Assembly: GCA_002492525.1 (NCBI GenBank)
Contig: DKZA01000046.1
Span: 1-48,579 of the forward strand
DNA: 48,579 nucleotides
Source: Lachnospiraceae bacterium UBA7086
GTDB taxonomy: Bacteria > Bacillota > Clostridia > Lachnospirales > Lachnospiraceae
Direction of reading: 5' to 3'
The notes beneath the pieces are model-generated. The model worked only from the letters and a program-made list of their open reading frames with translations, was not told where the DNA came from and searched no databases. Below are positions 26,502 through 34,377 of this stretch, piece by piece. Position 1 is the first letter of the stretch. Every line of letters begins with the position of its first letter. The translations under genes and the position numbers were made by a program.

Positions 26502-27368
26502 ATGCAGCAGACCCGGGAAAGAGCCTATGCAAAAATAAATATCGGACTGGATGTACTGCGCCGCCGGCCGGACGGATATCATGAAGTCAAGATGATCATG
26601 CAGACCGTTGACATTTATGACGATCTGCTTCTGGAAAAGACAGCACAACCGGGTATCCAGATACAGACGGATCATGAGGAGCTGCCGGTAAACAGGGACA
26701 ATCTGATTTATCGTGCGGCGGCACTTTTGATGGAAGACAAGAAGATGACGGAAGGGGTTAAGATTACTCTTACCAAACGGATTCCCATAGCTGCCGGTAT
26801 GGCGGGAGGAAGCTCTGATGCGGCGGCCGCCATGCGTGGCTTAAATGTACTTTTTGATATGGGCTGTTCCGTGGAAGAATTGCAGCGTCTCGGGGTAAAG
26901 CTTGGAGCGGACATCCCTTATTGTATTGTGGGGGGAACCATGCTTTCTGAAGGAATCGGTGAGATACTGACGCCGCTTCCGGCACCTCCGGATGTACATC
27001 TGGTGGTGGCCAAGCCGGATATCAATGTATCTACTGCATTTGTGTATGGCAATCTGCATGTGGAACGCCTGCAGGAGCACCCGGATATTGACGGTATGGT
27101 GCAGGCCCTTTCGCGGGGGGATCTGCAGGGAATCTGTGACAGGATGGGCAATGTCCTGGAGACTGTGACGGTACAGGAATATCCTGTCATAGAAGAAATA
27201 AAACAAGTGATGCGAAAGAAGGGGGCGTTAAATGCCCTGATGAGCGGCAGCGGGCCGACGGTGTTCGGCATTTTTACAGATAGAAAGCTGGCGGAATCGG
27301 CGGCAGAAGCGATTGCCCGAAAGAATCTTGCTCGACAGATATTTGTAACAGGTTTTCTTACAGTATAG
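26502..27368 (+). CDS. ispE: 4-diphosphocytidyl-2-C-methyl-D-erythritol kinase
   Basis: This GHMP-family kinase phosphorylates CDP-methylerythritol in the MEP route to isopentenyl diphosphate. The 288 residues are a usual length. Motif 1 is RAYAKINIGLDVL with Lys11. The ATP loop is PIAAGMAGGSSDAAAA (about 95-110), the substrate-loop Asp is in KLGADIPYC, and motif 3 is ALMSGSGPTVFG. ATG 26502 follows AGGGGGAAAAG; the frame is open upstream but those codons precede the natural start. A GntR-type regulator follows after 56 nt. The presence of ispE shows the organism uses the MEP route. Confidence 0.96.
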   Translation: MQQTRERAYAKINIGLDVLRRRPDGYHEVKMIMQTVDIYDDLLLEKTAQPGIQIQTDHEELPVNRDNLIYRAAALLMEDKKMTEGVKITLTKRIPIAAGMAGGSSDAAAAMRGLNVLFDMGCSVEELQRLGVKLGADIPYCIVGGTMLSEGIGEILTPLPAPPDVHLVVAKPDINVSTAFVYGNLHVERLQEHPDIDGMVQALSRGDLQGICDRMGNVLETVTVQEYPVIEEIKQVMRKKGALNALMSGSGPTVFGIFTDRKLAESAAEAIARKNLARQIFVTGFLTV

Positions 27369-27424
27369 ATACCAGAAAGGTCTCCGGATGTTATGAGGCG
27401 ATAAGACAGGAAAGGCGTGGCTAT

Positions 27425-28123
27425 ATGGGTGACAACTTTACAGTAAATATGGACGAATTTCTTCCTCTTCGTGATGTGGTGTTTAATACACTTAGAAGAG
27501 CAATCCTGACAGGGGAGTTGAAACCGGGAGAGCGTCTGATGGAGATTCATTTGGCCAACCGGCTGGGAGTCAGCAGGACACCCATCAGAGAAGCAATCCG
27601 TAAGCTGGAGCTGGAAGGACTGGTCACAATGATTCCCAGGCGGGGAGCCGAGGTGGCACAGATTACCGAGAAGAGTCTGCAGGATGTTCTGGAAGTGCGG
27701 CGGGCGTTGGATGCGCTCTGTGTGGAACTGGCCTGTGACCGCATTACTTCGGAGGAAAAAGAAGCGTTGAAAAAGGCCTGCGATGACTTTGAAAAAGCCA
27801 CACAGACCAGTGACGTGACGACCATTGCCGAAGCGGATGTGGCACTTCATGATATCATTGTGCGGGCTACGGGCAATCAACGGCTGATTCAGCTGATTAA
27901 CAACCTTTCGGAGCAGATGTACCGATATCGGTTTGAGTACATTAAAGACGAGAAAGGTCATGAGAATCTGGTAAATGAGCATAGAATGATATATGAAAGT
28001 ATCCTGAGGGGCGATAAGAAAAAGGCGGCGGAAGCGGCAAAACTCCATATTGACAATCAGGAAAAATCTATTATCAGACAGATTCGTCTGGAGCGGGAGC
28101 AGCAGCTGAAAAAGAAAAGATAG
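27425..28123 (+). CDS. GntR-family regulator, FCD (FadR-like) subfamily
   Basis: The 232-residue DNA-binding protein has an N-terminal winged HTH (about 12-78: LRRAILTGELKPGERLMEIH then GVSRTPIREAIRKLELEGLV, with PRRGAEV as wing) and an all-helical C-terminal FCD ligand domain (about 90-220). The FCD metal-site residues are probably the Asp/His of ADVALHDIIV plus later His residues (NEHRMIYES, AAKLHIDNQ). Such regulators respond to small carboxylates or sugar acids. The ribosome binding site is weak (AGGAAAGG, about 11 nt away). It is likely co-transcribed with ispE, although its target is unclear. Confidence 0.92.
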   Translation: MGDNFTVNMDEFLPLRDVVFNTLRRAILTGELKPGERLMEIHLANRLGVSRTPIREAIRKLELEGLVTMIPRRGAEVAQITEKSLQDVLEVRRALDALCVELACDRITSEEKEALKKACDDFEKATQTSDVTTIAEADVALHDIIVRATGNQRLIQLINNLSEQMYRYRFEYIKDEKGHENLVNEHRMIYESILRGDKKKAAEAAKLHIDNQEKSIIRQIRLEREQQLKKKR

Positions 28124-28149
28124 GCACGTATAAGAAAACGCATGGCGGG

Positions 28150-28191
28150 TACACTCCTAATGTCAGTAAAAGCCTGACAGATAGGAGTGTA
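28150..28191 (+). promoter_or_regulatory. Hairpin that sequesters the next gene's ribosome binding site
   Basis: TACACTCCTA.TGTCAG (28150-28166) pairs with CTGACA..TAGGAGTGTA (28174-28191): a 10-bp and a 6-bp helix separated by a small internal loop, with a 7-nt loop on top. The right arm contains AGGAG (28183-28187), the only Shine-Dalgarno for ATG 28196. No T run follows, so it is not a terminator. Translation should be low unless the stem is opened. Confidence 0.7.
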
Positions 28192-28195
28192 TCGT

Positions 28196-28441
28196 ATGTG
28201 GAACAGATTGAGAACCCTTGCGGTCAGTGTGTTTGCGGTGGCCTGGTGGGGAATTTTATATCCGGAACTGTGCTTTACGGAGGAAACTTTTGAGCAGGTC
28301 GTTGTTACGGAAGAGTTTCAGGGGATGACACAGCAGGAGATTTATGGACACCTGTTGAAAGCGTCAGGAGATGAGATCGTGATTAAGAGCAGATTTCTGG
28401 AATGGTATCAAGAGAATGTGGCAGGGAAGGGCAAAGAGTAA
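28196..28441 (+). CDS. Small exported/membrane protein of unknown function
   Basis: The 81-residue protein has an N-terminal hydrophobic segment (WNRLRTLAVSVFAVAWWGIL, about 2-21) that could be an uncleaved anchor or signal. It is followed by an acidic soluble part with FEQVVVTEEFQGMTQQEIYG and SRFLEWYQENVAGKGK. I do not recognise a family. ATG 28196 is used because AGGAG is 8 nt upstream; that site is buried in a hairpin. The stop is 1 nt before the murI start, so its translation is probably coupled to murI. A part in cell-wall metabolism or in setting murI translation is possible but inferred. Confidence 0.75.
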   Translation: MWNRLRTLAVSVFAVAWWGILYPELCFTEETFEQVVVTEEFQGMTQQEIYGHLLKASGDEIVIKSRFLEWYQENVAGKGKE

Positions 28442-28442
28442 G

Positions 28443-29276
28443 ATGAACGGACAGGAAGAGTGGCATAACAGCCCTATCGGGGTATTTGATTCCGGCGTGG
28501 GCGGGCTGACGGTAGCACGGGAAATCATGCGTCAGCTGCCTAACGAGCGGATCGTATACTTTGGGGATACGGCGCGGGTGCCTTATGGCAGTAAATCCCG
28601 GGAAACGGTGATGAAATATTCCAGACAGATTGTGAATTTTCTAATGACACAGAAAGTCAAAGCTATTGTGGTGGCATGTAATACAGCCAGCGCTTATGCG
28701 TTGGATGAACTGGAACAGGAAGTGGATATTCCTATTATCGGGGTGGTAAGACCCGGTGCCAGGGCAGCCATCGAAGCAACGAAGAATGGCAAGATTGGGG
28801 TTATTGCCACGGAGGCTACGATCAACAGCGGTATTTATAACCGATACATAGAAGCAAATGACAGTAGTGTCAGAATAATAGGTAAGGCATGCCCCCTTTT
28901 TGTCCCGTTGGTGGAAGAAGGATTGTGGGAGGATCCGGTGACGGACGAGATTGCCAGACGATATCTGACGGAGTTGATTGACAGTGATATCGACACTTTG
29001 ATATTAGGATGTACCCACTATCCGTTGATCCGCTCTACTGTGGGCAGGATTATGGGAAAGCAGGTGACGCTGGTGAATCCTGCATATGAGACAGCCAGGG
29101 AATTGAAGGAACTGCTTTTTGCTAAGGGGCTTGAGAGTGAACACAGACCAGGACTTGGAACAGAACTGTACCGGTTCTTTGTCAGTGACGCGGCGGATAA
29201 GTTCCAACGGTTTGCTAATTCCATTCTGACTTATGGCATCCTGTCGGCCAAGGTCATCAACATTGACGAATATTAG
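28443..29276 (+). CDS. murI: Glutamate racemase
   Basis: This cytoplasmic cofactor-independent racemase makes D-glutamate for peptidoglycan. The 277 residues include the family opening PIGVFDSGVGGLTV (11-24), PYGSK (47-51), the first catalytic Cys79 in VVACNTAS and the second, Cys190, in LILGCTHYPL. The start ATG overlaps the preceding small gene's stop region (TAAGATG), and no strong ribosome binding site of its own is visible, so murI output may follow that of the small gene and its hairpin. The DUF1934 gene follows after 29 nt with AAGGAAGGA. Confidence 0.96.
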   Translation: MNGQEEWHNSPIGVFDSGVGGLTVAREIMRQLPNERIVYFGDTARVPYGSKSRETVMKYSRQIVNFLMTQKVKAIVVACNTASAYALDELEQEVDIPIIGVVRPGARAAIEATKNGKIGVIATEATINSGIYNRYIEANDSSVRIIGKACPLFVPLVEEGLWEDPVTDEIARRYLTELIDSDIDTLILGCTHYPLIRSTVGRIMGKQVTLVNPAYETARELKELLFAKGLESEHRPGLGTELYRFFVSDAADKFQRFANSILTYGILSAKVINIDEY

Positions 29277-29305
29277 CTTAAGAAGAACGATAAGGAAGGA
29301 TTACT

Positions 29306-29758
29306 ATGACAAAGGAAGTACTACTGACACTGCAGGGACTGCAGTTCGATCAGCGGGAAGAAAACGCTGACAAGATTGAGATGGTCATGGTGGGCGATTA
29401 TTATAAAAAGAATGATAAACATTATGTGGTCTATGAGGAGATCACCGAAGGGTTCAGCCAGCCTACCAAGAACCGCCTTAAGTTCAGCGATCATATGGTG
29501 GAACTGACCCGCAACGGCCTGATCAATGTGCACATGGTGTTTCAGGAAAATAAGAAGAACATGTCTAATTACAATACCCCTTTCGGCCAGATTCTGGTGG
29601 GTATAGATACCAAGAAAATACAGATTGACGAGCGGGAAGATAATATTGTGGTGGATGTTGACTATGCGTTAGATATCAACTATGAGTTCTTATCCGACTG
29701 CCACATCAAAATAGATATCTGCTCTAAAGAAAACCGGGACTTCTCTTTGCTGTCATAG
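29306..29758 (+). CDS. DUF1934 (YwiB-like) domain protein
   Basis: This is a 150-residue small cytoplasmic beta-barrel protein of the DUF1934 family, with a lipocalin-like fold but no established function. Recognisable parts are the opening KEVLLTLQGLQ, YVVYEEITEGFSQPTKNRLK in the middle, the TPFGQILVGIDTKKI turn, and VDYALDINYEF followed by a short polar end. It is widely found near murI, argS or rpoE in Firmicutes, and here it closes the ispE-murI run. Its stop lies within the stem-loop at 29733-29768. Confidence 0.88.
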   Translation: MTKEVLLTLQGLQFDQREENADKIEMVMVGDYYKKNDKHYVVYEEITEGFSQPTKNRLKFSDHMVELTRNGLINVHMVFQENKKNMSNYNTPFGQILVGIDTKKIQIDEREDNIVVDVDYALDINYEFLSDCHIKIDICSKENRDFSLLS

Positions 29759-29798
29759 AAGTCCCGGTAATCCGAGTCCGCGAAGCGGGTCTCGTTAA
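29733..29798. terminator. Two hairpins between convergent genes, probable bidirectional termination
   Basis: The first is an 11-bp perfect stem ACCGGGACTTC/GAAGTCCCGGT (29733-29743 and 29758-29768) that includes the DUF1934 stop. The second is CGAG.CCGC-GAA-GCGG.CTCG at about 29775-29798, overlapping the stop of the minus-strand gene. Neither has a good T run, so termination strength is uncertain, but both are symmetric. Confidence 0.5.
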
Positions 29799-30271
29799 CG
29801 GAGCGGCTTCGCGCCTGCTTTTTCCTGCGCTCTTTCCACAAGTTGTTTGAATTTACTCTTTTTCTTTTGTTCTACAGCGGCCTGTTTGCCGTGCAGTCCT
29901 TTTACGTCCGTGATGTAGATACCGCTGACTACGGCTTTCACTTCTTTTTTGATCGGTACGGAATCAAAAATTTTTTCATCACAGATTAATGACATAATCT
30001 GAGGCCCCACTTTGGCTTTTACCACTGGAAGCTTGGAACCGCGCAGCCACTTGGGAGTCTGTTCTAAAACGATCGCCGGCAGACCGGCATCTTTTATCTT
30101 CATTCGTTTCTTATCAATGATCAGCATAGATACAGTCTGTTTCATGGCATCAATCTGTGCCTGTTGTTCGCTCTGTTTCTTCTGTGCCTTCTTTCCCAGA
30201 AAATATAACACCACAACGGCGATGATCAATATTGCCAGAATCACTAACAAAACAATGGTAAATGTGCTCAT
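29795..30271 (-). CDS. Membrane-anchored conserved protein of unknown function
   Basis: The 158-residue protein has one N-terminal membrane helix (about 4-27: TIVLLVILAILIIAVVVLYF) and no cleavage site, followed by a basic Gln/Lys-rich region (KKAQKKQSEQQAQID) and a soluble cytoplasmic domain. The domain has MLIIDKKRMKIKDAGLP, VKAKVGPQIMSLICDEKIF and KAVVSGIYITDVKG, an organisation seen in clostridial proteins of unknown function. The C-terminus is strongly basic. GGAGG precedes ATG 30271. The gene is divergent from the FIST gene and convergent with DUF1934. I cannot assign a function. Confidence 0.8.
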   Translation of the reverse strand: MSTFTIVLLVILAILIIAVVVLYFLGKKAQKKQSEQQAQIDAMKQTVSMLIIDKKRMKIKDAGLPAIVLEQTPKWLRGSKLPVVKAKVGPQIMSLICDEKIFDSVPIKKEVKAVVSGIYITDVKGLHGKQAAVEQKKKSKFKQLVERAQEKAGAKPLR

Positions 30272-30453
30272 TATCTATCCTACCTCCGGAATTACTTGTT
30301 TCACGTAATGGATATTTTATCATTGATTCCGTTATTGCGCAAGAATTTCCAGAGAAACTCCTGAAAGTCTTCCCAAAAATTTTTAGACGACTGTTTTGGC
30401 GCATGAAAAGAACAGAAGAGTGAGAGTGCACAATATAACGACAGAAATCAACC

Positions 30454-30527
30454 GTTCCACCTGGCGGAATGACAGTTCCGTTTGGCGGTATTCCCTGGTT
30501 GTTTGTTAAAATCATATAAATTATAAT
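30454..30527 (+). promoter_or_regulatory. Promoter with phased tandem operator for FIST-aldehyde dehydrogenase
   Basis: This lies in the 305-bp gene-free gap 30272-30576. The core promoter is -35 TTGTTT (30499-30504), a 17-bp spacer and -10 TATAAT (30522-30527). Upstream are two 14-bp direct repeats, GTTCCACCTGGCGG (30454-30467) and GTTCCGTTTGGCGG (30475-30488), exactly 21 bp apart, so on the same DNA face. The first copy also contains the dyad TTCC-N7-GGAA. Centres near -53 and -74 suit an activator. The rest of the gap shows nothing else clear. Confidence 0.65.
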
Positions 30528-30576
30528 CGAATTTAATACGAAAACTATTTAATTTATACAAGAAGGAGGTTATGCT

Positions 30577-31743
30577 ATGTTAAAAGCAAATACTGGTTCA
30601 AGTATCAACAGTAATCCCAAAGCTGCGGGTGCAGAGGCGGCAGCGAAAGCCAAATCCGGATTGGACAGCGTAAATATGGCGTATGTCTATGCCAGCTGTG
30701 ATTATGATCTGGACGCCATGCTGGCAGGGATTGCAGAGGAACTTCCGGGTGTACCGGTTATCGGGAATACATCTTTTACAGGGGTGATCACACCGGAGGG
30801 ATATATCACGGGTGAAGACGGATTCGTGGGCATTATGGCAGTATCGGATCCGGATATGACAGTAGGCATTGCGGCGGTGGAGAGAACAGACTGTCCTGTG
30901 GATGCCGGCGAGCAGGTGGCAAAGCTTGCTATGGAGAAAGCGGGCAAAACCACACCTCCGGATTATTATTATATGGCGGCTCCTTCCGGTCTGGAAGAGT
31001 TTTATGTAAAAGGGATTACAAAGGTGATCGGCCGCGTTCCGTTCTACGGCGGCAGCGCAGCGGATAACTCTATAGAGGGCAAGTGGAAATTATATACAGA
31101 TAAAGGTGTGTTTGCAGACGGTGTGGCAGTGGCGTTCTTCTATACCGATAAGAAGATGACCAACAAATTTACCGGCGCTTATCGGGAGACGAAGGATGCA
31201 GGTATTATCACCAAGGTAGTTGACAACCGTGTTCTGGCAGAGATTGACGGTGTACCGGCACTTGAAAAATATGCGTCCTGGAGAGGCATGGATGTGGAAG
31301 AATTAAGGGGCGGCGCGCTTCTGGCAGCGACGATTACCTCACCGCTTGGCGTAAAGGATCGTCTGGGCGATCTGGTGGCTATCCGTCATCCCATGAACGG
31401 CAATGATGATTTGTCCATGAACATAGGAAATAATCTGGCGGAAGGTACGGCGGTGATCCGTATGGAGGGATCCGTGGATGAGTTGATTGATTCCACAGGA
31501 AAGACCTTGGCAGATCTGAAAGCCAAAATGCCCGCACCGGCCGGCGCATATCATCTGGTGCACTGCGGCGGAAGAAGGGCCGGCATCGATACGAGGATTG
31601 ATGAGGTTGCCGCTCAGTTGAAGAAAGAGGCGGGTGACGTGCCGTTTATCGCAGAATTTACCTTCGGCGAGTATGGCTATGAGGATGACGGACTGAATAC
31701 TTGCGGCGGACTGATGCTGTCATTTACCGCGTTTGAGAAATAA
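30577..31743 (+). CDS. FIST-domain sensory protein
   Basis: The 388-residue soluble protein has a FIST N domain (about 30-215) and a FIST C domain (about 225-375). FIST marks: VPVIGNTSFTGVITPEGY near 65-82, FYGGSAADN near 155 and, in FIST C, CGGRRAGIDTR near 330 and FTFGEYGYEDDG...NTCGGLMLSF at the end. FIST domains are thought to bind small ligands such as amino acids in signal-transduction proteins. This one stands alone with no kinase, GGDEF or chemotaxis output domain. AAGGAGG precedes the start. The aldehyde dehydrogenase follows after 33 nt and is probably in the same operon. Confidence 0.9.
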   Translation: MLKANTGSSINSNPKAAGAEAAAKAKSGLDSVNMAYVYASCDYDLDAMLAGIAEELPGVPVIGNTSFTGVITPEGYITGEDGFVGIMAVSDPDMTVGIAAVERTDCPVDAGEQVAKLAMEKAGKTTPPDYYYMAAPSGLEEFYVKGITKVIGRVPFYGGSAADNSIEGKWKLYTDKGVFADGVAVAFFYTDKKMTNKFTGAYRETKDAGIITKVVDNRVLAEIDGVPALEKYASWRGMDVEELRGGALLAATITSPLGVKDRLGDLVAIRHPMNGNDDLSMNIGNNLAEGTAVIRMEGSVDELIDSTGKTLADLKAKMPAPAGAYHLVHCGGRRAGIDTRIDEVAAQLKKEAGDVPFIAEFTFGEYGYEDDGLNTCGGLMLSFTAFEK

Positions 31744-31776
31744 CAACTTAGAGCAACAGAAAGGAGACTACATACT

Positions 31777-33210
31777 ATGAAAATGTTTATTGGCGGAAAA
31801 GCCGTAGATGCGTCTGACGGACAGACAATCGATGTGATTAATCCCGCGACCGGTCAAGTGGTGGATACCATTCCCGCAGCGACCAAAGAAGATGTGGATT
31901 TGGCGGTAGCAAAGGCAAAGGATGCCCAGAAGATATGGGCAGATGTTCCGGTATATGAGAAGGCTGAGATCATGTATCGTTTCCTGGATCTGGTGGAGAA
32001 AAACAAAGAGGATCTGGCACAGACTCTGTCGGCGGAGACCGGGAAACCAATCGTAGAGGCGAGAGCGGAGATAGCCAATATCCCGATTGCTTTCAAAGCC
32101 TTTTCGGAGAGAGCAAAACATCTTTATGGGGAAACGATTCCGGCAGGAATGGAGGCTGGACAGGATAAGCATGTATTGATTACGAAGAGAGAGCCTATCG
32201 GTGTCATTGCCTGTGTGATTCCTTTTAATTTCCCTTGCGATCTGTTTGACCAGAAGGTTGCACCTACACTTCTGGCAGGTAATGCGGCTATTGTAAAGCC
32301 TTCCACGGATAATCCTCTTACACTCTGTAAGTTGACGGCGATGCTCGGAGAGGCAGGTGTGACACCTGGCGCCATTGAGATTGTGACAGGAAGAGGTTCC
32401 AAGACAGGAAGCTGGCTGTGCGGCAATAAGGACGTTCATGCGATTACCCTGACGGGTTCCACAGAGGTCGGTATTGAGACGGCAAGGACGGCTGCGGATC
32501 ATCTGGCGCATATAGCGTTGGAGCTGGGCGGCAATGATGCCTTTATCGTGTTAGAAGACGGCGATGTAGATCTGGCGGTGGAAGAATTGATCTGGGGCCG
32601 TATGTATAATACAGGGCAGGTCTGCTGTGCTTCCAAGAGGTTCCTGATTCAGAAGAACCGTGTGGAAGAGTTTACTGAGAAAGCGGTAGAGCGTATCAAA
32701 CAGCTCAAGCAGGGTATGCCTTCGGATGAGAGCACGCAGATTGGCTGCCTGATCAGCGAGAAAGCTGCTATAGAAGTGGAACGTCAGATCAACCTTACGG
32801 TGGAGCAGGGCGGCGAGGTCATTCTCGGCGGTACCAGAGACGGCGCTTTTATCAAGCCTACCGTGATTAAGAATGTGCCTAAGACTGCTGATGTTGCCAG
32901 CGACATGGAGATTTTCGGACCGGTTGTACCGATTATATCCTTCGATACTGTGGAAGAGGCCATCGAGATAGCCAATAGTTCTAAGTTTGGTCTGTGCGGC
33001 TGCGTGTTCACAGAGAATATGAAGACTGCCATGAAGGTGTGCAATGCTTTGGAATGTGGCGGAACCGTGATCAACGGAGCAAGCTTCTTCAGAAGTTTTG
33101 AGATGCCGTTTGGCGGATATAAGTATTCCGGTATTGGGACAGAAGGAGTTATGTCAACCTTTGATGAAGTGACACGCACAAAGACGATTGTGCTGAAAAA
33201 TATTATCTAA
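31777..33210 (+). CDS. NAD(P)-dependent aldehyde dehydrogenase
   Basis: This soluble oxidoreductase converts an aldehyde to a carboxylate. The 477 residues match the classical ALDH superfamily. The cofactor-binding part has PFNFPCDLF and KPSTDNPLT, with GSTEVG near 227. The general base is Glu249 (LELGGNDAF) and the catalytic thiol Cys283 (TGQVCCASKR). It resembles lactaldehyde/glycolaldehyde/succinate-semialdehyde enzymes, but the substrate cannot be read from sequence. It shares an operon with the FIST protein and ends at a strong terminator. The convergent IclR regulator beyond is a candidate controller. Confidence 0.92.
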   Translation: MKMFIGGKAVDASDGQTIDVINPATGQVVDTIPAATKEDVDLAVAKAKDAQKIWADVPVYEKAEIMYRFLDLVEKNKEDLAQTLSAETGKPIVEARAEIANIPIAFKAFSERAKHLYGETIPAGMEAGQDKHVLITKREPIGVIACVIPFNFPCDLFDQKVAPTLLAGNAAIVKPSTDNPLTLCKLTAMLGEAGVTPGAIEIVTGRGSKTGSWLCGNKDVHAITLTGSTEVGIETARTAADHLAHIALELGGNDAFIVLEDGDVDLAVEELIWGRMYNTGQVCCASKRFLIQKNRVEEFTEKAVERIKQLKQGMPSDESTQIGCLISEKAAIEVERQINLTVEQGGEVILGGTRDGAFIKPTVIKNVPKTADVASDMEIFGPVVPIISFDTVEEAIEIANSSKFGLCGCVFTENMKTAMKVCNALECGGTVINGASFFRSFEMPFGGYKYSGIGTEGVMSTFDEVTRTKTIVLKNII

Positions 33211-33274
33211 AGACAGATTTGCAGAACAAAGTTTATTCTACAAAGACAGTATAGATAGTATAAAAAGATAAAGT

Positions 33275-33326
33275 AAAAAAGGGTATGTCCGGATCCCCTG
33301 TGATGGGAATCGGACATACCTTTTTT
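33275..33326. terminator. Strong rho-independent terminator after the aldehyde dehydrogenase
   Basis: AAAAAA-GG-GTATGTCCG (to 33291) pairs with CGGACATACC (33311-33320), followed by TTTTTT (33321-33326). The inner GAT.CCC/GGG.ATC pairs lengthen the stem. A and T runs flank both sides, so it should work in both directions. Confidence 0.9.
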
Positions 33327-33337
33327 GGTGTCATGGG

Positions 33338-33419
33338 AAATTCCTGACCGCTTATCCGAGGCTGCGCAGCAGTCCTCGCAATCGAGCTTTGCTCGATTTG
33401 TTATTTTCCGAAGGAATTT
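33338..33419. repeat. Nested palindromic element (three-way junction) after the IclR gene
   Basis: Outer arms AAATTCCT (33338-33345) and AGGAATTT (33412-33419) enclose two hairpins: CGAGG.TGC-GCA-GCA..CCTCG (33357-33378) and a perfect AATCGAGC-TTT-GCTCGATT (33380-33398). The stop codon of the IclR gene lies in the right outer arm. It may be a REP/MITE-like repeat or a 3' RNA structure. Similar small GC dyads occur at about 5047-5092 and 29775-29798. Confidence 0.6.
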
Positions 33420-34182
33420 ACTCTGTGTATCCCATTTTCTGCGACAGCTTAGCGGCTGCCTGCTTGACTTCACGGATGACGGATTCCAGGGTATTGTCCG
33501 TCAGCTGACTGGTGGAGCCGCTGGCGCTGATGGCGGCCACCGGAGTGCCGCGGTAATCGTAGACAGGTGCACCGATACAGCGGTGGCCCTGCTGATATTC
33601 TTCGTTGTCCATGGCCCAGCCCTGCCGGCGGACTACCCGCAGATACCGTTTAAATTCCTGCATATCCGTGATGGTATTAGGGGTGTAACGCTTGAAATCA
33701 CAGGCATGAAGCGTATGGTCCAACTCTTCTCCGGACAGGCAGGATAACAGACACTTTCCCATGGAGGAGCAGTAAGCCGGAGAGCGGAAGCCGACCTGTG
33801 TGTAGAGTCTGGTGTTAGGATAGACATCCATTTTCTCTAAATAAATAACGTCACAGCCGTCAAGAATACCCATGTGAGCAGTCAGATGCAGGTCACGCAT
33901 CAGGCTGGTCAGGAAAGGTTTGGCTTCTGTCAGCAGTTCCAGACTGTTGATATGCAGGCTTACGGTTTCCATCAGTTTGTAACCGATAGAGTAAGTGCTG
34001 TCGGGATTTTTTTCAATATAATGTCTGGCGCACATGGCGGTCAAAAGACGATGCACTGTACTCTTGCTCATGTCCGTCGATTTTGCAATATCGGACAGGC
34101 TCATGGGAGTGCTGGAAGCGGCAACTTGTTCGATAATATCAAATACACGGTCAATGACTCTGACGGTATGTTGTTCTTCCAT
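33418..34182 (-). CDS. IclR-family transcriptional regulator
   Basis: The 254-residue regulator has an N-terminal winged HTH (about 5-65: VRVIDRVFDIIEQV, LSDIAKSTDMSKSTVHRLLTAM) and a C-terminal effector-binding domain (about 80-245) with MGKCLLSCLSGEELD, GWAMDNEEYQQGHRCIGAPV and ISASGSTSQL. ATG 34182 is chosen because AGGAG lies just upstream; the frame runs on upstream without a ribosome binding site. The ligand is probably a small organic acid or aldehyde-derived product. The neighbouring FIST/ALDH operon, whose promoter has TTCC-N7-GGAA, is the likeliest target, but this is inference. Confidence 0.92.
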   Translation of the reverse strand: MEEQHTVRVIDRVFDIIEQVAASSTPMSLSDIAKSTDMSKSTVHRLLTAMCARHYIEKNPDSTYSIGYKLMETVSLHINSLELLTEAKPFLTSLMRDLHLTAHMGILDGCDVIYLEKMDVYPNTRLYTQVGFRSPAYCSSMGKCLLSCLSGEELDHTLHACDFKRYTPNTITDMQEFKRYLRVVRRQGWAMDNEEYQQGHRCIGAPVYDYRGTPVAAISASGSTSQLTDNTLESVIREVKQAAAKLSQKMGYTE

Positions 34183-34377
34183 GGCAATTCTCCTGTCCCC
34201 GGCGCAGGCCGGATCAAACAGCACCGTAAAATAGATGCATTATAAGTTATCTATATTGTAAAATTGAGAGAAAATGATGTCAATAAAAAGATGTGCAAGA
34301 CCCCCTTTTAAGAAACAGGGATTTGTGATATAAATAATAATATGGATTTGTATGCAGAAGAATTGAGGAGAAAAATT

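Noticed and set aside
28150..28191. Hairpin as a terminator for the GntR gene
   Set aside because: No T run follows, and its right arm contains the ribosome binding site of the next gene.
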